From: Micromonospora sp. WMMD882
GTDB taxonomy: Bacteria; Actinomycetota; Actinomycetes; Mycobacteriales; Micromonosporaceae
NCBI RefSeq assembly: GCF_027497255.1
Contig: NZ_CP114903.1
Span: 868,001-932,000, forward strand
Length of the DNA: 64,000 nt
Reading direction: 5' to 3'
In this document: positions 47,841-57,034 of the stretch, in pieces
Layout: every line of letters begins with the position of its first letter
How positions within the stretch are numbered: the first letter of the stretch is position 1
Program-made: the position numbers and the translations under genes
Notes under the pieces: model-generated
Seen by the model: only the letters and a program-made list of their open reading frames with translations
Databases searched by the model: none
What the model was told of the DNA's origin: nothing

Positions 47841-49238
47841 ATGAGCGCCACGCTCAGCGCCGAGCTCTGCCGGATCACCGTGACCGGCCCGGCCCGCCGG
47901 GTCGACCTGGCGGTCCCGGCGACCACCACGGTGGCCGCCCTGCTGCCGTTGCTGGTGCGGCAGACCACCGACCCCGGCCCGGCCGCCGACGACGGGGCCT
48001 GGGTGCTGCAACGCCTCGGCGAGGCCCCGTTCGACCTGACCGGCACCCCGGAGAGCCTGGACTGGCTCGAAGGCGAGGAGCTGCACCTGCGCCCGGCCGA
48101 GGATCCGCTGCCCGAGCTGGACTTCGACGACCTCGCCGACGGCGTCGCCACCGCCGTCAACCGACGGACTGACAGGTGGCAGCCCGAGCACCGCCGGACC
48201 CTGTTCCTCCTGCTGTCGGCGGTCACCATGGGCGCGGTCGCCGCCGTGCTCACCGCGCACGGCCCGGCACTGCCCCAGGTCGTGGCGGGCGGTGTGCTGG
48301 GCGTCGCGCTGCTGGCCGTGGCCCTGGTCTGCGCCCGCCGGCTCGACGACGACGCGTTCGCGTTGCTCTTCGGCGGCGGCGCGGTCGGCTTCGCGGCCCT
48401 GGCCGCGTCCAGCGCCGTCGACGGCGACCCGGAGCGTGTCGCGCCGACCGGCCCGGCGGCGTTGGCCGCCGCCGTCGCCGCGCTCACCGTCGCCGCCGCC
48501 CTGCTGCTCGCGCGCCGCGCCGTCGCGCCGCGCCTGCCGGGCCCGCCGTTCCTGGTGGTCGGGGCGACCGGACTGGTCACCACGGTGGTGCTGCTGATGC
48601 GCGAGGGCAGCGGCATGACCATGGCCCGGACCGCCGCCGTCGCCGCCGCGCTGCTCGTCGTGGTGGTGGTGCTGGCCCCCCGGGTTGCGGTGAAGCTGGC
48701 CCGGCTGCGCGGTCCGCAGCTCCCCAAGACCAGCGAGGACATGTCGTACGACATCGAGCCCGCCCCGTCCGACCAGGTCCACCAGCGCGCCGACGACGCC
48801 GACACGTACCTGACCGTGGCGATGTGCACGGCGGCGCTGCTGCTGCCGGCGCTGTTCCAGCTCACCCTGCGGACCCCCGGCTGGGCGGGCTGGAGCCTGG
48901 TGCTGGTGGTCGCCAGCGCAGTCCTGTTGCGCGCCCGTACCTTTCTCGGTCTCTGGCAGCGCTGCGCGCTGGTCGCCGCCGGTACGGTCGGCTACCTCAT
49001 GGTCATCACGACGCTCGCCGACCTGCTGTCGCCCGCCTGGCGGTGGCTGCTGCTCAGCGCCCTCGTCGGGCTGCTGACGCCGCTGGCGTTCGCCGCGCTG
49101 CGGCCCTGGCCGCGCCGGATGCTGCCGATCTGGGAGCACACGGCGATGTTCCTGGACGTGGTCACCGGCATCGCCGTGCTGCCGATCCTGGCGCAGGTCC
49201 TCGGCGGCTACGCCTGGGCCCGCGGGCTCTTCGGGTAA
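47841..49238 (+). CDS. eccD: Type VII secretion membrane channel protein EccD
   Basis: 465 residues. An N-terminal ubiquitin-like domain (~1-95; 'CRITVTGPARRVDLAVPATTTVAALLP') is followed by about eleven membrane segments from ~115 to the end. This is the YukD/EccD architecture that forms the bulk of the ESX inner-membrane complex. The ATG is 13 bp after the eccC stop with a GAGAGGA site. It is followed directly by eccB. Confidence 0.93.
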   Translation: MSATLSAELCRITVTGPARRVDLAVPATTTVAALLPLLVRQTTDPGPAADDGAWVLQRLGEAPFDLTGTPESLDWLEGEELHLRPAEDPLPELDFDDLADGVATAVNRRTDRWQPEHRRTLFLLLSAVTMGAVAAVLTAHGPALPQVVAGGVLGVALLAVALVCARRLDDDAFALLFGGGAVGFAALAASSAVDGDPERVAPTGPAALAAAVAALTVAAALLLARRAVAPRLPGPPFLVVGATGLVTTVVLLMREGSGMTMARTAAVAAALLVVVVVLAPRVAVKLARLRGPQLPKTSEDMSYDIEPAPSDQVHQRADDADTYLTVAMCTAALLLPALFQLTLRTPGWAGWSLVLVVASAVLLRARTFLGLWQRCALVAAGTVGYLMVITTLADLLSPAWRWLLLSALVGLLTPLAFAALRPWPRRMLPIWEHTAMFLDVVTGIAVLPILAQVLGGYAWARGLFG

Positions 49239-49243
49239 CGGCC

Positions 49244-50599
49244 GTGCAGACCCAACGGGACCACGTCCACGCCCACAGCTTCATGATGGGCCGGCTCGCC
49301 TCGGCCCTCGTCCAGGGCGACCCGACGAGCGCGCAGATCCCCGGGCAGCGGGCGCTGACCGGGCTGCTCGTCGGGATCGTCCTGGTGATCCTGGTCGGTG
49401 GCGGCTTCGCCGTCTACGGCTGGCTCGTGCCCGGCGGCAGCACCGCCTACCGGCAGGCCGGGGTGATCCTGGTCGAGAAGGAGACCGGCACCCGGTACGT
49501 CTACCGCGACGGCCTGCTGCGCCCGACCCCGAACCTGACCTCGGCGATGCTGGCCCAGGGCCCGTCGGCCACGGTGAAGCTGGTCTCCCGCGAGTCGCTG
49601 AAGGACCTTCCCCGTGGCCCGCAGCTCGGCATCGTCGACGCGCCGCAGTCCGTGCCGACCGCCGACGCGCTGGTGGCCGGTCCCTGGCTGGTCTGCCTGC
49701 CGGGCTCCGTGGTGGACCGGCCGGGCGCCGGCCTCGGCCTGAACCTCGACCCGGGGGCCCCGGCCACCCCGCTGGCGGAGCGGACGTTCACCGTGGCCCG
49801 GGGGCCGGACGGGGACACGTACCTGCTGGTGGGGGCGGAGAAGTTCCCGGTGGCCGACGGGTCGGTGCTGGTCGCGCTGGGCGCGGCCACCGCGCGGCCG
49901 GTCGTCGCGCCGGCCGCCTGGCTGGACTGGCTGCCGACCGGCGTCCCGATCGGCCCGGCGCCGATCGCCGGCGCGGGCGCGCCCGGCCCCCGGGTGGGTG
50001 GCCGGGTCCACCCGGTGGGGACGCTGTTCCGGCAGCGGCCGGCCGTCGGCGCGGACCAGCTCTTCGTACTCCGCGCGGACGGACTGGCCCCGGTCGACCG
50101 GATGGAGTTCGCGCTCGCCGAGGTGCGTCGGGACGCCCCACCGGTGGTCCTGGACGCCGCCGCCGTCGCCGCCGCGCCACGCTCGGCCGACCGTACGCTC
50201 ACCGGCCGGCTGCCCGACCTCACCGGGTTCCGCTGGCAGGACCCCGCCGGCCAGGTGCTCTGCCTGCGGCAGCGGCCGGCCGGCGAGAAGGCGGTGAGCA
50301 GCCGGGTGGTGCTCGCCGGGCGGCCCGTCTCGGGCGTCGGCGACGACGGCGCCACCACCGTGCTGACCAGGCCGGGCGCCGGCCTGACGGTGCGCCCGGC
50401 GCCGGCCTCGACGGCCTCGTCCGAGGTGGCGCTGATCTCGGACCAGGGCGTCGTGCACCGGCTCGCCGACGCCGGCACGGTCGCCGCCCTGAAACTCGGC
50501 GGGGCGCCCGCCGTCCCGTTCCCGAGGGGCCTGCTGGCGGCGCTGCCGCAGGGCCCCGTGCTCAGCCGTACGGCCGTCAACAGTCCCGCTAGGGGGTAG
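49244..50599 (+). CDS. eccB: Type VII secretion protein EccB
   Basis: 451 residues. The N-terminal family signature 'QTQRDHVHAHSFMMGRLASAL' is followed by one membrane helix (~46-68) and a large extracytoplasmic repeat domain with two Cys (WLVCLPG and VLCLRQR) that match the conserved EccB disulfide. The GTG start lies 5 bp after the eccD stop. EccB anchors the ESX complex on the outer side of the membrane. It is slightly shorter than mycobacterial EccB proteins (~480-500). Confidence 0.93.
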   Translation: MQTQRDHVHAHSFMMGRLASALVQGDPTSAQIPGQRALTGLLVGIVLVILVGGGFAVYGWLVPGGSTAYRQAGVILVEKETGTRYVYRDGLLRPTPNLTSAMLAQGPSATVKLVSRESLKDLPRGPQLGIVDAPQSVPTADALVAGPWLVCLPGSVVDRPGAGLGLNLDPGAPATPLAERTFTVARGPDGDTYLLVGAEKFPVADGSVLVALGAATARPVVAPAAWLDWLPTGVPIGPAPIAGAGAPGPRVGGRVHPVGTLFRQRPAVGADQLFVLRADGLAPVDRMEFALAEVRRDAPPVVLDAAAVAAAPRSADRTLTGRLPDLTGFRWQDPAGQVLCLRQRPAGEKAVSSRVVLAGRPVSGVGDDGATTVLTRPGAGLTVRPAPASTASSEVALISDQGVVHRLADAGTVAALKLGGAPAVPFPRGLLAALPQGPVLSRTAVNSPARG

Positions 50600-50601
50600 G
50601 C

Positions 50602-53241
50602 ATGGCATCCATCCGAGATCTGCTGCGCGGCGCGCGCGGCGAGTCAGGCGACGTGGTACAGCACACCGTCGGCAACGCGCTCGTCCTGCACCACCGGGAC
50701 GAGATCAGCGGCGAGGCGCAGTCCCTGGCATTGTCCGTGGTGGCCGACGCCGACAACGACGTGGTGGTGCTGGACCTCGGCAGCGGCATCCCGATCGGCT
50801 CCTGGGAGTCGATGGCCGGCGTGCTGCCCCGCCGCCGCCGGGGGATCCGGCTGGTCGCCTGCGGACCGCGGCACGACACGGCCGCCATGGCCGGGCAGTG
50901 GTTGTCGGAGCGGCTGAACCGCACCGTCGTCGCCCCCGACGGCGACCTGGTCCGGGGCGCGGCGGGCGCGCTGTTCGTGCACTCGAAGCCGGGCAGCGGC
51001 TGGGTGCGGTTCCGGCCCGGCCGGCCACCGGCCTGGGACGCCAAGCGGTACCCGACGCCGACCTGGGACGCCGCCGCCACCGAACGCCGCGCCTCCAGCT
51101 CCACCGGGGAGATCGAGCCGCTGCCCGGCGGCGTCTGGGTGCACGACGTACGGACCCCGGAGGTGATCGCCGAGCACCGGGACCGGCTCGTCGCCGACCT
51201 GCCGTGCCAACCGGAGACGATGACCGTCCTGCTCGGCTGTCCGGGCACCGCGCCGCTCTCGCTCGACGACGTGGTCCGCTTCTGGCGCGACCTGGACCCG
51301 GACAGCCGGTCGCGGGTCCGCTTCGTGCAGTACGGCGAGGTGCGGCTGCCCGAGGGCGAGTCGTTCGGCCAGACCCTCGCCGACCTGCTCGCCACCAACG
51401 TGGTCTGTTACCCGGGGGTGCCGGTCGGCGCGCCCGCCCGGCACGAGATCCGGACGGTACGCGCCGACGGTCTCCTGGGTTGGCAGCCGTTCGCCCTGGA
51501 GCTCGGCTACTCGCCCCGTGCGCACCCCCAGTCGCGGGCCCGCCGTCCGGTGCTGCTCGGCCACCGTGCTCCGCTGGCCTGGACCGAGGAGATCGCGCCC
51601 CGCGTGTACTGGTACGCCCCGGACGCCGTGGTCGAGGTGATCGAGGCCGGGCTGTGGGTCCGCCCGGCCGACGAGCCGGGGAACGCGGAGCGGGTCCGGG
51701 CCACGCCGCTGGACCCCGAGACCAACACCATGATCTTCGACGACACCCTGCCGGCGCGGTCGGCCCGGATGCGGGAGCTGGCCACCGACCTGGCCGCCCG
51801 GATCGAGCGCAGCGTGGGCCAGGCCAGCGCGCTGCGCCCGGCATCGGCGCTGGCACCGGGGCAGAAGCCGGAGGGCGCCGCGAAGGCGAGCCTGACCGGC
51901 GGGCCGGAGCCCCGGGGCGAGGTGGAACGGGCCGAGCCGGCGTTCGGCGTCACCGCTGTTCCGGGGCCGATCGATCTGCGTCCGGCGACTCCGCCCGTAC
52001 CGGTGACCCCGCTTGACCCGGTGGAGGCCCCGGCCACGCCGGTGGAGGTCCCGGCCGCTGCGGTGGAGGTCCCAGCGACCCCGGTGGAGGTTCCGGCGGC
52101 GGTGGAAATCCCGGCCCCGACGGAAATCCCGGCGGCGGTGGAGGTTCCGGCTGCGCCGGCGCAGCCGGCGCCGCTGCTGGCGGAGGTGCCGGCCGTGGTG
52201 GACGGGCCCACCGACCCGCCCCGCGCGGCCCGACCGGTAGCGGCCGAACCGCCGGACGGGCCGGTGTCGGCGGGACCGGCGGCGGACGGGCCGTTCTCGG
52301 TCCAGCCGACGACGGACGGGCCGGCTCCGGCGGATCCGGTCCGGGAAGGGACGGTCCGGGAGCGGAGTGAGGGGGCGACCGGCAGGCGGCGGGTGGGCGA
52401 GGAGCCGGCCGGGGTCCGGCTGCAACCGGTGGCGACGCCGAACGCCTCCGCCCTGCTGCCCCGGCGCGGGCTGGCCGAGGAACGGGCCTGGGTGCGCCGT
52501 TCGCTGAGCCGGGACTTCGACGCGATGGCCAGCTCGGTCGCCCGGATCATGTCCGAGCACCCCGGCATGAAGGCCGGAAACGACAGCGCCGACGACGACG
52601 TCCTGGTCGACTCGGTGGCCGTCCGGCTGCTGCTGACCCACCGGGGCGTCGGCATCGACGCCGGTCTGCGCGCGGGCGTCAACGGCCCGCACGTTCCGTT
52701 GGCCCGCTGCGCGGTGTCCGGCCTCTCCCGGTTGCCGTCCTTCCGCGGCGGCACCGTCGTGCGCGCCTCGCCGAGCGCCGACGAGTGGGGGCTGTACCGG
52801 GGGCGTCGCCTGGTCACCGACTGGGGCTTCGTGCCCATGCTGACCGCGCCCTGCGCCGGCCAGGACGGCGACACCGACCTGCTGATCTGGTCGATGACCG
52901 CGCGCCGTACCGCCCTGCTGGAGCCGGACGGGGACGAGCACGTCGCGGACCGGGTGGTGTTCCTGCCGGGCACCCACTTCAAGATCCTGGAGGTGGTGGA
53001 GCCGGACGGTGACCGTAGGGGCGGCGTGCTGCTCCGCGAGATCGGCGCGAACGAGATCGACGACGACGGTCGGGTCGACCAGAACCGGCTGTCGCTCGAC
53101 GAACTGGCGGTCACCTCGCTGCGCCGCAGCCTGGACCGGTGGGTGGCCGCCGACGCCCGGCGACGGATCGGCGCCGCCTCGGCAGACCGGTTCGGCGCGT
53201 TGCCGGGCCTGCTCCGCCCGCCGGCCACGAGGAAGGGGTGA
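50602..53241 (+). CDS. ESX-associated protein with degenerate ADP-ribosyltransferase-like domain, paralogue 1
   Basis: 879 residues, starting 2 bp after eccB. Residues ~1-400 are a conserved alpha/beta region ('HTVGNALVLHHRDEIS', 'VVVLDLGSGIPIGSWES', 'MTVLLGCPGTAPLSLDDVVRFW'). A Val-Pro-Ala-Glu-rich repeat linker (~467-547) follows. The C-terminal domain (~615-860) resembles ADP-ribosyltransferase folds: an 'FRGG' Arg (~715), 'LLIWSMTARRT', and 'VVFLPGTHFKILEV' (~787). The STS and ExE catalytic positions are not there, so it is probably inactive or binds another ligand. The same full architecture recurs at 57035-59236. Cytoplasmic; the function is unknown. No signal peptide. Confidence 0.7.
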   Translation: MASIRDLLRGARGESGDVVQHTVGNALVLHHRDEISGEAQSLALSVVADADNDVVVLDLGSGIPIGSWESMAGVLPRRRRGIRLVACGPRHDTAAMAGQWLSERLNRTVVAPDGDLVRGAAGALFVHSKPGSGWVRFRPGRPPAWDAKRYPTPTWDAAATERRASSSTGEIEPLPGGVWVHDVRTPEVIAEHRDRLVADLPCQPETMTVLLGCPGTAPLSLDDVVRFWRDLDPDSRSRVRFVQYGEVRLPEGESFGQTLADLLATNVVCYPGVPVGAPARHEIRTVRADGLLGWQPFALELGYSPRAHPQSRARRPVLLGHRAPLAWTEEIAPRVYWYAPDAVVEVIEAGLWVRPADEPGNAERVRATPLDPETNTMIFDDTLPARSARMRELATDLAARIERSVGQASALRPASALAPGQKPEGAAKASLTGGPEPRGEVERAEPAFGVTAVPGPIDLRPATPPVPVTPLDPVEAPATPVEVPAAAVEVPATPVEVPAAVEIPAPTEIPAAVEVPAAPAQPAPLLAEVPAVVDGPTDPPRAARPVAAEPPDGPVSAGPAADGPFSVQPTTDGPAPADPVREGTVRERSEGATGRRRVGEEPAGVRLQPVATPNASALLPRRGLAEERAWVRRSLSRDFDAMASSVARIMSEHPGMKAGNDSADDDVLVDSVAVRLLLTHRGVGIDAGLRAGVNGPHVPLARCAVSGLSRLPSFRGGTVVRASPSADEWGLYRGRRLVTDWGFVPMLTAPCAGQDGDTDLLIWSMTARRTALLEPDGDEHVADRVVFLPGTHFKILEVVEPDGDRRGGVLLREIGANEIDDDGRVDQNRLSLDELAVTSLRRSLDRWVAADARRRIGAASADRFGALPGLLRPPATRKG

Positions 53242-53245
53242 ACCG

Positions 53246-56200
53246 GTGATGAGCCGACAGGTCCTGACGGTGGGCGGCGGACAGCCCGGCGCGTTCAGCA
53301 CGATCGGCGCGGCCGTCGCGCAGGCCGAGCCGGGCGCCACCATCACCGTCCACCCCGGCCGGTACGCCGAGAAGCTCGTCGTCGGCAACCGGATCACCAT
53401 CGCCGCCGGGCCGGGCGGCCCGGTCGAGGTGCACGTGGAGGAGGGCAGCGTCCTGGCCGTCCACGGCGAGGGCGCCCACCTGCGCGGCATCTCCCTGTCG
53501 AGCGCCGACCCGAAGCTGGCCGCGGTCGACGTCTACGCCGGGGAGGCCGCCCTGGACGACTGCCGGATCGCCGGCGCCGCCTGGGTGACGCTGCTGGCCC
53601 GGTTGCAGGGGACGCTCGCGTTGCGGCACTGCGAGATCCGCTCGTCCGCCGGGGCCGCCGTGGTGGTGACCTCGCCGGGGGCGAGCACGGTGGAGGACAC
53701 CGTGGTCCGGGACGTCGCCCGGTCGGGGATCGTGGTCAGCGACACGGGCGCGTTGACCCTGCGGCGGTGCACGGTGGAACGGACCGGCGCGAACAGCGTC
53801 TGCGTCAACGGGGACGGCCGGCTCGTCGCCGAAGGGTGTGAGATCGTCGGCGCGGGCAAACCGGCGCTCGTGGTGGAGCAGCGCGGACACGCCCGGATCA
53901 ACAACCTGCGGGTACGGGAGAGCGCCAACGTCGACGTGTTCCTGCGCGGCGAGGTCGACGTGCTCGTCACGGACTCGCAGTTCACCGGGGCGCGGTTCCA
54001 GTCCGTGCACGTGACGGACGGGGCCACCCCGACCTTCCGGGGCTGCGCCTTCACCTCGGCCGGGCGCAGCGCCGCGCACGTCACCGGCGGGGCGGAGCCG
54101 ACGTTCACCGACTGCGTCCTCGCGGACTCCCCGGTCGGGGTGACCGTCGACGCCCGCGGCGCGCCCCGGTTCGAGGAGCTCACCGTGCGGGGCAGCACCG
54201 AACACGCGGCGCTGCTGCTCGGGGCCGCCTCGGTGACCGTACGTGGGTTGCGGGTCACCGTCGCCGCCGGCGTCGGGCTGCTGGTCCGGGACGACGCCGC
54301 CGTCGACGCGACGGACCTGACTGTCGACGCCGGCAGCGCCGTCGCGCTCGACCTACGGGAGTCGGCGCGCGGCACGATCCGCGACGCCCGGTTCAGCGGT
54401 ACGGCGGCCAGCGGCGTCGTGGTCGGCTCCGGCGCGACGCTGGCCCTGGAGTCGGCGGTGCTGGACGGGACCGGACTGTGGGCGGCCGACCGCGCGCAGG
54501 CGCGGCTGCGGGACACCGAGGTCGTCGACGTCCCGGGCGACGGCCTGCGGGTCGGCGGGTCCGCCACGGTGACCGCCAACCAGGTGCGCGTCCGGCGGGC
54601 CCGCCAGGCCGGGGTACGGCTGGAACGCGGCGCCCGGGGCAGCTTCACCGACTGTGAGGTGCTGGAGAGCGGGGCCGCCGGCTTCGACGTGGACACCGCC
54701 GAGCCGGTGTCGCTGACCCGATGCGTGGCCCGGGACAGCGGCGGCGAGGACGTCCGCCGGGCCGACGACGCCCACCTGAACGTCACGGGGCTCACCACCG
54801 GCCGGACGGCGGGACCGGTGACGCCGGCGCCCCCGGCCGGGCCCGGTCACGGTGGGCAGTCCCCGGCGGACCCGCACGACGACGGTCCCGCCGCCGGGGC
54901 GGGGGAGGGCGAGCTGGCCGGGCCGCTGCGGGAGCTGCACGGCCTGATCGGGCTGCACGGGGTGAAGCAGGAGGTCACCGCGCTGATCAACCTGATCAGG
55001 ATGTCCCAGGTGCGGCAGCGGATGGGTCTGCCCATGCCGCCGATGAGCCGGCACCTGGTCTTCGCCGGGCCGCCCGGCACCGGCAAGACCACCGTCGCGC
55101 GGCTCTACGGCGCGGTCCTGGCCGAGCTGGGCATCCTGGCCAAGGGCCACATGATCGAGGCGGCCCGGGCGGACCTGGTCGGCCAGTACATCGGCTCGAC
55201 CGCGATCAAGACCACCGAGCTGGTCAACCAGGCGATCGGCGGGGTGCTCTTCATCGACGAGGCGTACACGCTGTCGGCCGGCTCGGGCGGCTCCGGGCCG
55301 GACTTCGGTCAGGAGGCGATCGACGCCCTGATGAAGATCATGGAGGACCAGCGCGACGAGCTGGTGGTGATCGTCGCGGGGTACTCGGAGCTGATGGAGA
55401 AGTTCCTCGCCTCCAACCCGGGGCTGGCCTCCCGGTTCACCCGGACCATCGAGTTCCCGAACTACTCCGTCGAGGAACTGGTCACCATCACCTCGAACCT
55501 GTGCCGGAAGCACTACTTCGAGCTGACCGACGACGCGATCGCCGCGCTGACCACGTACTTCGAGCGGATTCCGCGGAACGCGACGTTCGGCAACGGCCGG
55601 GTCGCCCGCAAGCTGTTCGAAGCGATGATCAACAACCAGGCGACCCGGCTGGCCGTCACCCCGCCGACCCAGGAAACCCAGATCAACCGGCTCACCGCCG
55701 ACGACCTCGCCCCCGAGCTGCGCCTGCTCGACGATCTGCCCGTCGAGCAGCCCAGCCGTCCCGACCCGGCCCGGAACCCGGGTGGCGCGATCAACGCCGC
55801 CCAGAGCTGGCAGCGCATCTGCCGTCTGGTGGGCGCGCCCGAGCTGCACGACGCCGTCGGCGAGACCCTGCTGCGCCTGTGTGAGCTGCGTAACCGCCGC
55901 CGCTCGTACGGCAGGCAGGGCAACGTCCTGCTCTCCGGCGCGCCCGGCAGCGGCCGCAGCGAGCTCGCCCGCCACTACGCCGCCGCCCTGTCCGAACTGG
56001 ACCTGGTGCCGATCGGCCAGCTCGTGCGGGTGTCGACCGCCGAGCACCTCGCGCCCCAGTGGCCGGGCCAGGCCCCCAGCCTGGTCCGGGCCGCCCTCCA
56101 GGACGCCACCGGCGGCGTCCTGCTGGTCGACCACGTCGACGACGGCGTCGGCCAGGAGGTCGTGGCGGCGCTGGCCGCGCAACTGCGGACCGGGGCGGGC

Positions 56201-56575
56201 GACCCGGTCGTGGTGCTGCTCGCCGAGCCGGACGCGCTGACCGGTCTACGCGCCTCGGTGCCCGACCTCGCCGAGGCTTTCGGACCGCGCTGGAGCGTTC
56301 CCGAGCTGGGCGTCGCCGAACTCGCCGAGGTCGTGGCCCGGCACCTGGTCCGGCGCGGGCACGAGGTCCCCGACGACGTGCGGGCCGCGCTGGCCGAGCT
56401 GGTGACGCGGCTGCCCGAGCGTACGGTCCGCGCCGCCCATCTGCTCTCCCGGAGCCTGAGCCGGGCCACCGGGTCCCGCACCCTCGCGCTGGCCGACCTG
56501 CACGGGCTGGCCAGCCGCACCGACCCGGCCGCCACGGCGGACCGCCACGTCGGCGGCCTCGCCGCGGTCGGCTGA
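53246..56575 (+). CDS. EccA-type AAA+ ATPase fused to a right-handed beta-helix
   Basis: 1,109 residues. Residues ~20-520 are a right-handed parallel beta-helix: repeated short strands such as 'ALDDCRIAG', 'ALRHCEIRSS', 'TLRRCTVERT', 'TFRGCAFTSA', 'TFTDCVLADS'. A CbxX/CfqX (EccA-like) AAA+ domain follows with Walker A GPPGTGKTT (~608) and Walker B VLFIDEAY (~671) plus arginine-rich sensor motifs. A second AAA domain (~860-1080) has a changed Walker A (GAPGSGRSE, Lys to Arg) and a Walker B-like VLLVDHVDD, so it is likely a non-hydrolysing copy. EccA is the cytoplasmic ESX ATPase; its usual TPR head is replaced here by the beta-helix. GTG 53246 or ATG 53249 could start it. Confidence 0.85.
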   Translation: MMSRQVLTVGGGQPGAFSTIGAAVAQAEPGATITVHPGRYAEKLVVGNRITIAAGPGGPVEVHVEEGSVLAVHGEGAHLRGISLSSADPKLAAVDVYAGEAALDDCRIAGAAWVTLLARLQGTLALRHCEIRSSAGAAVVVTSPGASTVEDTVVRDVARSGIVVSDTGALTLRRCTVERTGANSVCVNGDGRLVAEGCEIVGAGKPALVVEQRGHARINNLRVRESANVDVFLRGEVDVLVTDSQFTGARFQSVHVTDGATPTFRGCAFTSAGRSAAHVTGGAEPTFTDCVLADSPVGVTVDARGAPRFEELTVRGSTEHAALLLGAASVTVRGLRVTVAAGVGLLVRDDAAVDATDLTVDAGSAVALDLRESARGTIRDARFSGTAASGVVVGSGATLALESAVLDGTGLWAADRAQARLRDTEVVDVPGDGLRVGGSATVTANQVRVRRARQAGVRLERGARGSFTDCEVLESGAAGFDVDTAEPVSLTRCVARDSGGEDVRRADDAHLNVTGLTTGRTAGPVTPAPPAGPGHGGQSPADPHDDGPAAGAGEGELAGPLRELHGLIGLHGVKQEVTALINLIRMSQVRQRMGLPMPPMSRHLVFAGPPGTGKTTVARLYGAVLAELGILAKGHMIEAARADLVGQYIGSTAIKTTELVNQAIGGVLFIDEAYTLSAGSGGSGPDFGQEAIDALMKIMEDQRDELVVIVAGYSELMEKFLASNPGLASRFTRTIEFPNYSVEELVTITSNLCRKHYFELTDDAIAALTTYFERIPRNATFGNGRVARKLFEAMINNQATRLAVTPPTQETQINRLTADDLAPELRLLDDLPVEQPSRPDPARNPGGAINAAQSWQRICRLVGAPELHDAVGETLLRLCELRNRRRSYGRQGNVLLSGAPGSGRSELARHYAAALSELDLVPIGQLVRVSTAEHLAPQWPGQAPSLVRAALQDATGGVLLVDHVDDGVGQEVVAALAAQLRTGAGDPVVVLLAEPDALTGLRASVPDLAEAFGPRWSVPELGVAELAEVVARHLVRRGHEVPDDVRAALAELVTRLPERTVRAAHLLSRSLSRATGSRTLALADLHGLASRTDPAATADRHVGGLAAVG

Positions 56576-56586
56576 GAGGAGCCGAC

Positions 56587-56898
56587 ATGACCAGGCGGAC
56601 GCCACCCACCCTCGCCGACATGATCGAGGCCGGGCGGGCCTACGAGCAGCGACTGCGCGGCGCGCAGGCCAGCCTCGAAGCCGCGCTGGTGACCGGCCGG
56701 TCCACGGACGGCGTCGTCGTCGTGCTCGCCACCGGCCTCGGCCGGCTGCGGGCCGTCCAGGTCAGCCCGACCGTGTTCGACAACCGCGACGTGACGGCCC
56801 TGCAGGACGCGATCGCCCAGGCGGTCCGGGCCGCCGCCGCCAACGCCGCCGCGCTCTCCGCCGAGAAGATGGGCCCGATCGAGATCAACCTGCACTGA
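56587..56898 (+). CDS. Second YbaB/EbfC-like protein
   Basis: 103 residues with the YbaB arrangement: long N-terminal helix (MIEAGRAYEQRLRGAQASLEA), strands 'VVVVLATGLGRLRAVQVSP', and a C-terminal helix. The GAGGAG ribosome site directly precedes it, 11 bp after the EccA-type gene. Together with the YbaB-like gene at 38415-38834, each arm of the locus has one. Confidence 0.75.
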   Translation: MTRRTPPTLADMIEAGRAYEQRLRGAQASLEAALVTGRSTDGVVVVLATGLGRLRAVQVSPTVFDNRDVTALQDAIAQAVRAAAANAAALSAEKMGPIEINLH

Positions 56899-57034
56899 CG
56901 GCGCGGCCGGGCAGCCGGCCCGGTAGGGCCGGGCAGACCACCGGCGACGCCCTTCCGGGCGGGCGTGCGTCTCTGGTGGACTGCGGCCACGCCGCCCGGC
57001 CCGGGGCGTCGCGCGTCCGAGGGGGACAGGTCGA

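Noticed and set aside
43736..48865. Long minus-strand open frame opposite eccC/eccD
   Set aside because: Low-complexity shadow of the real, well-recognised ecc genes.
50602..53241. Active ADP-ribosyltransferase
   Set aside because: The fold pattern is there but the STS and ExE catalytic positions are absent, so an active-enzyme call is not supported.
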